Source: Thomasclavelia ramosa DSM 1402 (lineage in GTDB: Bacteria; Bacillota_I; Bacilli_A; Erysipelotrichales; Coprobacillaceae). Taken from it: a stretch of DNA of 64,000 nucleotides. The stretch is from contig NZ_CP036346.1 in assembly GCF_014131695.1 (NCBI RefSeq), positions 3,162,001-3,226,000 of the forward strand. The letters run 5' to 3'. Below, piece after piece: positions 33,862-41,854 of this stretch. The translations under genes and the position numbers were made by a program. The stretch's first letter is position 1; every line of letters starts with the position of its first letter. Under the pieces are notes generated by a model. It was given only the letters and a program-made list of their open reading frames with translations. It did no database searches and had not been told where the DNA came from.

Positions 33862-35077
33862 ACTAACAAAATTAGAAAAGTATTGGGTTTTATATGATGT
33901 CGGAAATTCAGCATTTGTATTATTAGTATCAACTATTATTCCAATCTATTTTAAAAACTTAGCTACTGAAGCCGGAATATCTTTAAGTGATTCTACTGCT
34001 TACTACAGCTATGCTATTTCAATTTCAACATTGATTGTTGCATTAGCAGGACCTATGCTGGGAAGTATTGGTGATCGTAAAGGTGTGCGCAAACCAATCT
34101 TTACATTCTTTATGATGATGGGAGTATTAGGCTTAGCTGCCCTTTCTATTCCAGTTGGCTGGATTGTATTTTTAGCTATTTTTATCGTTGCTAAAACGGG
34201 GTTTGCGACCAGTTTGATCTTTTACGATTCTATGCTGGTTGATATTACGACATATGAGCGGGTTGATCAAGTTTCTTCACACGGATATGCTTGGGGCTAT
34301 ATCGGTAGTTGTATTCCTTTTACAATCAGTCTACTATTGATTTTAGGTTGTGATACAATTGGCCTTTCAACTGTTATGGCAACAGCAATTGCCTTTATCA
34401 TGAATGCTTTGTGGTGGTTTTTTATTACTATCCCATTATTGAAAAACTATCAGCAAATTAATTATACAACCGCTAAAGAACCAATTATTAATAATTTAAA
34501 ACGTGTTCTAACTAGTATTAAAAATAATAAAAAGGTACTCTTCTTCCTTATCGCATTCTTTTTCTATATTGATGGTGTTTATACTATTATTGAGATGGCA
34601 ACTTCATATGGAAAAGATGTTGGAATTGATGATAATAGTTTACTACTAGCTTTATTACTTACTCAAGTAGTAGCTTTTCCATTTTCTTTGATTTTTGGAA
34701 AACTTGCTAAAAAATTCCCTGTTAAATCATTGATCCTTTCTTGCATTATTGGATACTTTTTCATCGCTGTCTTTGCTTTATGGCTTGATACAGCTTGGAA
34801 ATTCTGGGTATTAGCTGTTTTTGTTGCTGTTTTTCAAGGCGCAATTCAAGCATTATCGCGATCATATTATGCTCAAATCATTCCAGAAAGTCAGGCGAGT
34901 GAATATTTTGGAATTTTTGATATATTTGGTAAGGGAGCCTCATTTATGGGAACTTTATTAATGGGGATTACTACTCAAATTACAGATAATTCAAAATACG
35001 GAGTTGTGGTGATTGCATGTATGTTCGTTATTGGTGGCATTATTTTCAAGTCTAAATGCCATAATCAAGCAGACTAA
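33854..35077 (+). CDS. MFS transporter, UMF1/Atg22-like
   Basis: 407 residues, about twelve helices. The N-terminal 'EKYWVLYDVGNSAFVLLVSTIIPIYF' region (WxxYDxGNSAF) is the UMF1 hallmark, with 'GSIGDRKGVRKP' as the loop 2-3 motif and 'QALSRSYYAQIIPE' near 330. Atg22 exports amino acids from the yeast vacuole; bacterial substrates are unknown. Translation is coupled to the PLC-like gene, so it may move a product of that enzyme. Confidence 0.85.
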   Translation: MNKLTKLEKYWVLYDVGNSAFVLLVSTIIPIYFKNLATEAGISLSDSTAYYSYAISISTLIVALAGPMLGSIGDRKGVRKPIFTFFMMMGVLGLAALSIPVGWIVFLAIFIVAKTGFATSLIFYDSMLVDITTYERVDQVSSHGYAWGYIGSCIPFTISLLLILGCDTIGLSTVMATAIAFIMNALWWFFITIPLLKNYQQINYTTAKEPIINNLKRVLTSIKNNKKVLFFLIAFFFYIDGVYTIIEMATSYGKDVGIDDNSLLLALLLTQVVAFPFSLIFGKLAKKFPVKSLILSCIIGYFFIAVFALWLDTAWKFWVLAVFVAVFQGAIQALSRSYYAQIIPESQASEYFGIFDIFGKGASFMGTLLMGITTQITDNSKYGVVVIACMFVIGGIIFKSKCHNQAD

Positions 35078-35090
35078 AGTCTGCTTTTTT
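35067..35090 (+). terminator. terminator of the PLC/MFS operon
   Basis: An 8-bp stem AAGCAGAC/GTCTGCTT with the stop codon in its loop is followed by a T run. Confidence 0.85.
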
Positions 35091-35198
35091 ATTATCTTAC
35101 AAGTCTTTAAAGCAAAATAATGATAAAATTAAAAAAAGGGGAAATTATTAATTTACTTGATAAATTTGATTACTATATGATGAAAGGGGAAATCAATC

Positions 35199-36626
35199 AT
35201 GTTACGACTAAACAAATTTACCAAAATAACAAGTATCTATATTATCACCATGATGATGATTACTACAATCTTCACTTACTTTGGCTATTATGCACATAAA
35301 GCAACAATAAAAGATGACTGGCCAACTAAATATGTTGCTGATGATATTAATGATGATTTAAAATATAACTATTCACGGTTTACAGATGTTGTTATAGCTA
35401 ATATTGATCGAAACGTCACATCAGTTTATCTAGCCTTTGATGAAGATTTTCAACCATTCTTAGCCCCTCATGAAAGATGGCGCTTTGCTGCTAAAAATGG
35501 TGATAATATTGCTGAGGTTTCACTCAGTGAAATCAGCTATCAAAAATTAAAATCAATATGTGAAAAACTTATTGCCTTGATGGATGAAGATAAGACTAAA
35601 ACAATCAATGTAACTTTTAATTATTCTGCAATTACCGATAACCATATTATCGTAAGTAATTTAGTTTACTTTGCAATCAATGACGAAGTATATATCTCTA
35701 ATGACTCTACTGCTACCATTACTTGCGAACTCACAAATCTATATACACCATTTCTAGATATTCAGATTCCATCAGATGAAGACTGGAATGGTTATTATTA
35801 TAATTCAAACATTAAAATATATAACTATTTAGAAAATTTCTTTAAGCAAAATTATACAAAAACTCAAGATGACGGTTACTATAAACTATCGACCCCTGAT
35901 GATGATCCGTTTAAAATAAATAACGAAGCAGAAGAAAATGCATATAATTTTAGTTACTGTATCCAAAAACTGTCACGCGAATATAGTCATCATGACTCAT
36001 TTTCAGCTAAAGAATTTGATTATCCTGATGATCGTCTTGGCTATCTAGTCTGGAATCAAGTAGACGATTATTATCAAAAATATACTATTTTTAATTATTT
36101 TACTGACTATTACTATATATATCTTCTTATTGGCATAACTAGTATTCTCTTTATTTTAATCTTAAAACGAAATATCATCACTTTACCACAATATGAAACA
36201 ATTGTTCTTAATCCAGTTCCCGCAGTTACACCAAAGAATGTTGAAGATGTTGACATTGAACCGATTATTACTGAACTTATTGATAATAGCTCAAACTTAT
36301 TACAATTTAAAAAATTGATTTTATCATATCAGCCTCAGACAACTATTATTAAAGGGAATCGTAAACAAATAACAAAACTTATAACTACTTTATATAATTT
36401 TGCGATTAGATATAGTGCTAGTAATGATAATTTATCGATTATTTTTATCGAAAACGGACTATCCTTCACTAATGATAATTTTACTTATACTACTGAAAAC
36501 TTAACTGCATTAAATGACTGTTTAGAAATTATTAAAATTCATAATTATGAGTATACTTTTGACCACAATAATTTATTATTTAAACAAATAATTAAAGGAG
36601 CAACCGATGAAACGAATCCACTTTAA
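35199..36626 (+). CDS. sensor-kinase-like membrane protein with lost kinase boxes, copy 1
   Basis: 475 residues behind AAAGGGG. One N-terminal helix (about 10-28), a large outside domain (about 30-300, Asp/Tyr/Asn-rich), a second helix (about 303-322), and a cytoplasmic part (about 350-475) that follows the shape of a histidine-kinase ATPase domain. 'GNRKQITKLITTLYNFAIRYS' corresponds to the N-box helix and 'ALNDCLEIIKIHNYEYTF' to the last helix-strand. The N-box Asn is Phe, the DxGxG box reads ENGLS, and no phospho-His helix is present. It is probably a non-catalytic receptor. A paralog follows with a 20-bp overlap. Confidence 0.6.
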   Translation: MLRLNKFTKITSIYIITMMMITTIFTYFGYYAHKATIKDDWPTKYVADDINDDLKYNYSRFTDVVIANIDRNVTSVYLAFDEDFQPFLAPHERWRFAAKNGDNIAEVSLSEISYQKLKSICEKLIALMDEDKTKTINVTFNYSAITDNHIIVSNLVYFAINDEVYISNDSTATITCELTNLYTPFLDIQIPSDEDWNGYYYNSNIKIYNYLENFFKQNYTKTQDDGYYKLSTPDDDPFKINNEAEENAYNFSYCIQKLSREYSHHDSFSAKEFDYPDDRLGYLVWNQVDDYYQKYTIFNYFTDYYYIYLLIGITSILFILILKRNIITLPQYETIVLNPVPAVTPKNVEDVDIEPIITELIDNSSNLLQFKKLILSYQPQTTIIKGNRKQITKLITTLYNFAIRYSASNDNLSIIFIENGLSFTNDNFTYTTENLTALNDCLEIIKIHNYEYTFDHNNLLFKQIIKGATDETNPL

Positions 36627-37992
36627 TAAACTTGCTAAAATAATGATTCTTATAACTTTTAGTATCGCTATCATAATAAGCTTTTTTACATACCAAGATT
36701 ATCAAAAGGCTAAACAGATCTATAAAGACGATTCACCTGTTAAAATTGTTGCTGATAGTATTAATGATGATTTAAAAATTTCTTCATATCATGTTGAAGA
36801 TGCCGTTAATGCACAATTCGAGCGTATTCTTACAAATACCTATATTGTTTATGATGAAGAGCTTAATCCCTATTTACCAGCCAGTGAAACTTGGTCAATG
36901 ACTATAAATAGTAATAATAAAGAATCAGTTATCTCATTAAAGCAGCTAAATTATGATCAATTAAAAATTTTAAGCCAATATCTACTTTCTCAAGTATCAG
37001 AAAATAATATTGAAACAATTAATGTTACATTAAATTATGATCAAAACAACAATGATTTTATTGAAGTTTCAAAACTATCATATTTAGCCTTTGATGAACA
37101 AGTTATTTTAGGGCAAGCAAATTCTTCAACAATTACTTGCCAGCTTGTCAGTCTAGACTGCCCTTTAATTACTATTTATGAATATGATAGCGACTATGCT
37201 TACAATTATACCCTGCAATCTTATGAAAATTTAGAAAAATGTTTTAAAAAAAATTATCAAAATCTTGATCAAAACGGTTATTATCAAAATATTGATTCTA
37301 ATCAAAAGCAGATTCTAGAAACAACAAGTACAATTACATCAAGTATTTGTATTCAAGAATTATCAGGAAAATATAGCCAGCATACTGACTTTAATGAGCT
37401 ATATGGAATTAATGATTTTAATGAAAAAGGCTATTTAGTCTGGTATCAATTTGATGGTTTATTTGAAGAGTATACCTTTTTTGATTATTTAGCAACACAC
37501 TATTATAACTATTTATTAGCGCTCATCCTTTTAGGGATGATCTATCTTGGAGTAGGAATAATCTTTGCTGAAAAAAAACAAATTCCAGTTTCTCCTGATT
37601 CTAAAGCTTCGAGTTTTGATTCGATTCCAGAAAATATAGAAGAAATAGATATTTCACAACTAATCACCCAATTAGTACACAACAGTGCTAATGTGTTGAA
37701 TTTTAAAAAGATAAAGTTATCCTATAAACCACAAATGATGATTATCAAAGGTAATCGTGAACAGATAATTGATTTGGTTACAAGGTTATATAATTTTTCT
37801 CTGCGCCATAGTAATCAAAACGACGAACTAATTATTGAATTAAATCATCATAAAATAACTTTTTCAAATAATAATTTTAATTATCTTGATGATGATCTAA
37901 AAACCCTTAATGACTGTATTGAGATTATTAAAAGACACCAATATCACTATTCTTTTACTAATCGGAGCTTATCAATAAAGATCGGAGCATGA
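36607..37992 (+). CDS. sensor-kinase-like membrane protein with lost kinase boxes, copy 2
   Basis: 461 residues, paralogous to the previous gene over the whole length: same N-terminal helix, 'DDSPVKIVADSINDDLK' just outside the membrane, 'YLVWYQFDGLFEEYTFFDYLATHYYNYLL' leading into helix 2, and the reduced ATPase-like end ('GNREQIIDLVTRLYNFSLRHS', 'TLNDCIEIIKRHQYHYSF'). Ribosome site AAGGAG lies inside the first copy's end. The catalytic Asn and Gly boxes are lost here too. A decayed third copy begins two bases after its stop. Confidence 0.6.
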   Translation: MKRIHFNKLAKIMILITFSIAIIISFFTYQDYQKAKQIYKDDSPVKIVADSINDDLKISSYHVEDAVNAQFERILTNTYIVYDEELNPYLPASETWSMTINSNNKESVISLKQLNYDQLKILSQYLLSQVSENNIETINVTLNYDQNNNDFIEVSKLSYLAFDEQVILGQANSSTITCQLVSLDCPLITIYEYDSDYAYNYTLQSYENLEKCFKKNYQNLDQNGYYQNIDSNQKQILETTSTITSSICIQELSGKYSQHTDFNELYGINDFNEKGYLVWYQFDGLFEEYTFFDYLATHYYNYLLALILLGMIYLGVGIIFAEKKQIPVSPDSKASSFDSIPENIEEIDISQLITQLVHNSANVLNFKKIKLSYKPQMMIIKGNREQIIDLVTRLYNFSLRHSNQNDELIIELNHHKITFSNNNFNYLDDDLKTLNDCIEIIKRHQYHYSFTNRSLSIKIGA

Positions 37993-37993
37993 A

Positions 37994-38621
37994 ATGAAAA
38001 GAATCGATATTAGCTATAGAGCTAAACTTATCACTCTTGCTTTTACAATAATTATTAGTCTATTTAGTTATTAAAATTATATTAATTTTTTAATAAATCA
38101 CCAAAGTGAGAACCCAGTAAAAAATTAGCTAATGCTGTTAATAAATCCAAGCGATAATTAGAACCAGTATTTGTATCAAGAAAACCATTTGCTTGCGGAA
38201 ATATTTTTAATGGCAATCATCATTTTAATAATCAAAGATAATACAAATAAAGTAGTCTTCATTTCTTCAAAACAAGGCTTGTCTAACAAAATAAAAAATT
38301 TTTACTTAGATCAATATATTAATAAATTAATTGATAAAAATATTAATCTTGTTTTATATCTAGCTTCTATCATAATTACTGAAAAAAACTATGATAATTA
38401 TTATTGTTGAACAGCTATTTAATTTCATAATTGATCATAGTTTAGCAGATAACACCATTGCAAGACAAACATTATCTTTTGGATTGCCTATTACTAGTAC
38501 GATTCCATTTAATAAAAATAATTTAGTTATTTTAAACGAATTAAAACTATTCCTAAAAACATTAAAATATAAATCTAAATTTGTTAATAACACTGATAGT
38601 TACCAAATACTTATTAAAAAA
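37994..38621 (+). pseudogene. decayed third copy of the kinase-like membrane protein
   Basis: A 26-codon start ('MKRIDISYRAKLITLAFTI', then a stop) matches the N-terminal helix of copies 1 and 2, right behind copy 2. After several stops and loss of most of the outside domain, later frames resume similarity. 'LDQYINKLIDKNINLVLYL' (frame ending 38410) resembles the helix before the ATPase part, and 'EQLFNFIIDHSLADN' with 'VILNELKLFLKTLKYKSKF' (frame from 38391) resembles the C-terminal part. The frame changes between these, so the copy is broken. Confidence 0.6.
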
Positions 38622-38642
38622 CATAGAGTTTTTACCCTATGT
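38621..38642 (-). terminator. terminator after the small membrane protein gene
   Basis: A 6-bp stem ACATAG/CTATGT with a 10-base loop is followed by a U run on the minus strand; T residues also follow on the plus strand. Confidence 0.45.
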
Positions 38643-38659
38643 CTTTTTATCTAAATTGA

Positions 38660-38866
38660 TTAAATAAATAATGATACAACAAAGTATGGCATTCCTACAA
38701 CAAGGAATAATCCGCCAACCATTAATGCACCAGTCAATAGCATTAATAAAGCCAATTTGAAAACACAAAATACATCAGTAATAAAATATTTTGTATAGTT
38801 TATAATCTTTCCTCTATTTACAATACTTGGGGTATTATGAGGATAAATATATGCTGTTTTCAACAT
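38660..38866 (-). CDS. small membrane protein of unknown function
   Basis: 68 residues behind GGGAG. A polar first 30 residues (TAYIYPHNTPSIVNRGK) precede about 35 very hydrophobic residues with Gly breaks (LLMLLTGALMVGGLFLVVGMP), probably two short helices. No family recognised. It lies 96 bp beyond the second KdpE-like gene in the same direction; whether it belongs to that operon is unclear. Confidence 0.5.
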   Translation of the reverse strand: MLKTAYIYPHNTPSIVNRGKIINYTKYFITDVFCVFKLALLMLLTGALMVGGLFLVVGMPYFVVSLFI

Positions 38867-38962
38867 ATATAATCACTCCCTTTCTACACTGATATCGTAG
38901 CATGGAAAGGAATAAATTTTCTATTTATAATCTTAGCCCTAAATATAAAGATTATATTAATA

Positions 38963-39646
38963 TTATTCAACAAACCGATATCCTACCCCAACTTCAGTAA
39001 TAATGAAATGTGGTGAGGAACTATCAATTTCAATTTTACGACGAATATTAGCCATAAATACTCGTAATGATTGGTAATCATCTGTAGTTTCATATCCCCA
39101 GACATTTTCTTGAATAAAATGATGGGTTAATACTTTTCCACGATTAGTAATCAATAAGACTAACATCTTATATTCAATTGGTGTTAAATGAATTTCTTGA
39201 TCTTTGACCCATACGTGTCGTCGTTCAAAATCAACTTTCAAATAATCTAATTCAAATATTGGTTCGCTAACTTTTTCTTTTAAGCAATGCCGTAGTGCTG
39301 CTCTAATTCGTGCTAATAGTTCTGCGGCATTAAAAGGTTTAGTCACGTAGTCATCACTACCATAATCAAGTGCCATAACTTTTTCAGTTTCTGATGAACG
39401 AGCTGAAACGACGATAATTGGTATACTTGAATTTTGACGTATTTGTTTAAGCACCTCAATTCCTTCAATATCCGGCAAACCTAAATCAAGTAAAACTAAA
39501 TCTGGTCGATTGGCATAGAAAAGTGATAAACCGCTTAGTCCAGTTTCGGCAATAATATAGTTATAATTTTGAGTTTTTAAAGTTACTTTTAGAAAGTTTT
39601 GAATTGTTTTGTCATCTTCAACAATTAGAATTGTTGTATTATTCAT
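38963..39646 (-). CDS. second KdpE-like response regulator (OmpR family)
   Basis: 227 residues: receiver 1-118 with phospho-acceptor Asp54 ('LLDLGLPDIEG'), winged-helix domain about 130-227 ('HLTPIEYKML', 'VGVGYRFVE'). It closely resembles the KdpE encoded 2 kb upstream. It overlaps its kinase gene by 8 bp. Being last in the kdp-linked array, it probably arose by duplication and may answer to a different signal. Confidence 0.85.
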   Translation of the reverse strand: MNNTTILIVEDDKTIQNFLKVTLKTQNYNYIIAETGLSGLSLFYANRPDLVLLDLGLPDIEGIEVLKQIRQNSSIPIIVVSARSSETEKVMALDYGSDDYVTKPFNAAELLARIRAALRHCLKEKVSEPIFELDYLKVDFERRHVWVKDQEIHLTPIEYKMLVLLITNRGKVLTHHFIQENVWGYETTDDYQSLRVFMANIRRKIEIDSSSPHFIITEVGVGYRFVE

Positions 39647-41099
39647 TGTTCTCTTCCTCCAACGGTAGGCTTAATTCAAATGTTGCCCCACCTAAATCGT
39701 TATTAAAGGCCTTGATTTCACCCTTATGCGCTTCAACAATTGCTTTGCATATTGCTAGACCTAGCCCAATTCCACGTTTATGATCACCATTATCTAGACT
39801 GGTTGTAAAGAAATCGTCAAAGATATGATTGAGCTGCTTTATTTCAATTCCTTTACCATTATCAATTACTTGAAAAATAATATTATTATTTCGAACAAAT
39901 GCTTTTAACATCACTTTACTAGCGTCAGGAGTATGTTTAAAAGCATTATCTAATAAATTAACGAGTACTTGAACAATTAATTGAGCATCACAGGGAAACA
40001 AAATAATATCTTTGGTTTCTTTAACAACTAATTCATGATTTTCTTTACGATTAGTAATTGCTGAAACTGCTGTAGATATAATATCGTCAACTACTTCTAG
40101 TTTTTTATTTATTTTAAAATTTCCTTCTTGAATCCTTGTCATGTTTAATAGGTTTTCAACCATCCCATTTAAACGCATTGCTTCTTTACTAATATCTTGA
40201 ATAATATTTAGACTAGTATCAGACTCAACTATATCCAAATTATTTACTAAAAAATTAGCCCCACCAGCAATACTAGTTAATGGTGTTCTAAGATCATGAG
40301 AAATACTTCTTAATAAAGTACTTTTTAATTTTTCTCGCTCCACTTGTAATCTAGCTTCTTCTTTTTCATGGCTTAAAAGATCTCTTTGTAATACTAAAAT
40401 CAACTCCGCAATTATTGTTTTTATATAAATAAGATCTTCATCAGTAATAGTTCTTTGATTACAATCAAATTTGATCGTACCATACGTATAATTATCCTTT
40501 TTGATTGGTAAATATACTTCCTTTAAATATGTGAATTTCTTTTGATCCTTTCCACATGGTTCACCATGACAATAACACCACCATGCCATTAAATCTTGAA
40601 ACTCTTTATTTTGATATAGAAATACTTCATTTTTTATTTTCGTTAAATTATATAAACTGTCCTGGCAATAAGTCCTTATTTCCTCATAACCCGATAGATT
40701 TAAAAAGCCACTACTAATTTGATTTATTTTAGATGTCACTTCTTCTTGATACAAAGCAATCTCACGCTGTTTTTTTAGTCGATTTGTTAATGTAGAAACA
40801 ATTATTGCAACAATAATAAAAATAAAAACAGATATTAAATAATTAGGATCATTAATCAAAAAAGTATATCGAGGATCGGTATAAAGATAATTGAAAGTCA
40901 TAATATAAATTATTGCTGAAATTATTCCCCAGGCAATATTACTTGTTTCAATAATACTTATCAGTACTCCAACAACATAAATTAAAAGAATGTTTTCAAC
41001 CCTTATTTTAAAATAATCTAATATTAATGATGAAATTGTTGCTAATATCCATATAACAATGATTTTAGTTAAGTTAACATAATTATCCTTATTCTTCAT
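39639..41099 (-). CDS. short KdpD-like histidine kinase without the KdpD/USP input domains
   Basis: 486 residues. It starts directly at the four-helix DUF4118 membrane domain (about 10-105), then a GAF-like domain (about 125-240), phospho-acceptor His268 in 'SISHDLRTPLTS', N box 'NLLDNAFKHT' and G boxes. Full KdpD is about 900 residues; the N-terminal ATP/c-di-AMP-type input half is absent. The GAF-like part carries an unusual cluster 'WWCYCHGEPCG' not present in the neighbouring KdpD. It lies 44 bp behind kdpE with a strong AGGAGG site. Confidence 0.85.
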   Translation of the reverse strand: MKNKDNYVNLTKIIVIWILATISSLILDYFKIRVENILLIYVVGVLISIIETSNIAWGIISAIIYIMTFNYLYTDPRYTFLINDPNYLISVFIFIIVAIIVSTLTNRLKKQREIALYQEEVTSKINQISSGFLNLSGYEEIRTYCQDSLYNLTKIKNEVFLYQNKEFQDLMAWWCYCHGEPCGKDQKKFTYLKEVYLPIKKDNYTYGTIKFDCNQRTITDEDLIYIKTIIAELILVLQRDLLSHEKEEARLQVEREKLKSTLLRSISHDLRTPLTSIAGGANFLVNNLDIVESDTSLNIIQDISKEAMRLNGMVENLLNMTRIQEGNFKINKKLEVVDDIISTAVSAITNRKENHELVVKETKDIILFPCDAQLIVQVLVNLLDNAFKHTPDASKVMLKAFVRNNNIIFQVIDNGKGIEIKQLNHIFDDFFTTSLDNGDHKRGIGLGLAICKAIVEAHKGEIKAFNNDLGGATFELSLPLEEENNE

Positions 41100-41143
41100 A
41101 TTAACCTCCTAGCCTGCTACTCAATGATTCAAGAGAAAGTGAT

Positions 41144-41854
41144 TTACTCTTTCTCTCTTTCTACTCTCAACATTCGATAACCAACCCCTACATGAGTTTG
41201 AATATATTTAGGATTAGTTGTATCTGATTCTATTTTCTTTCGTAGAGTTGCCATAAAAACTCGTAAAGATGGGACATCACTTTGAATTACATCACCCCAT
41301 ACTTCTTTTAAAATATAATTATGAGTCAAAACTTTATCAATATTTTTTGCTAATAAACACAATAACTTATACTCGATAGGGGTTAAGTGTAATTCTTGAT
41401 CATTTAAATAGGCACAGCCAGAATCAAAATTAACTTTTAAATCCCCATTAGTAAAAACAACATCTTCAATTTCTTGATGTTCAAGATATTTTAATCTTCG
41501 CATCGTTGCCCGAAGCCGTGCTAATAACTCATCTATACTAAAAGGTTTTGTCAAATAATCATCAGCTCCAGTATCCAAAGCTTCTATTTTACTCTTATCT
41601 TCGCTCCGAGCACTAATAACAATGATTGGCACAATTGACCAGCTCCGCACTTTTTTAATAATCTCAATTCCATCCATATCGGGTAAACCAAGATCTAGTA
41701 AAATAATATTAGGACGACGAGAAACAATTTCCAACAGTGCCTGTTGGCCATTTTGGGCTGTAATATATTTATAATCATGTGTATCTAATGTTGTTGTTAC
41801 CAAACTTCGTACAGCACGATCATCTTCTACGACTAAAATTAATGGTTTATCCAT
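41144..41854 (-). CDS. kdpE: KdpE response regulator
   Basis: 236 residues: receiver with acidic Glu10/Asp11 and phospho-acceptor Asp54 ('LLDLGLPDMDG'), winged helix with 'LTPIEYKLLCLL' and 'HVGVGYRM'. It activates kdpFABC when K+ is limiting. It overlaps kdpD by 8 bp, the usual arrangement. Confidence 0.9.
   Translation of the reverse strand: MDKPLILVVEDDRAVRSLVTTTLDTHDYKYITAQNGQQALLEIVSRRPNIILLDLGLPDMDGIEIIKKVRSWSIVPIIVISARSEDKSKIEALDTGADDYLTKPFSIDELLARLRATMRRLKYLEHQEIEDVVFTNGDLKVNFDSGCAYLNDQELHLTPIEYKLLCLLAKNIDKVLTHNYILKEVWGDVIQSDVPSLRVFMATLRKKIESDTTNPKYIQTHVGVGYRMLRVEREKE

Noticed and set aside
38171-38654. Two open frames that could be called as separate small genes
   Set aside because: They lack good ribosome sites, and pieces of both resemble different parts of the preceding kinase-like proteins, so they are read as remnants of one broken copy.
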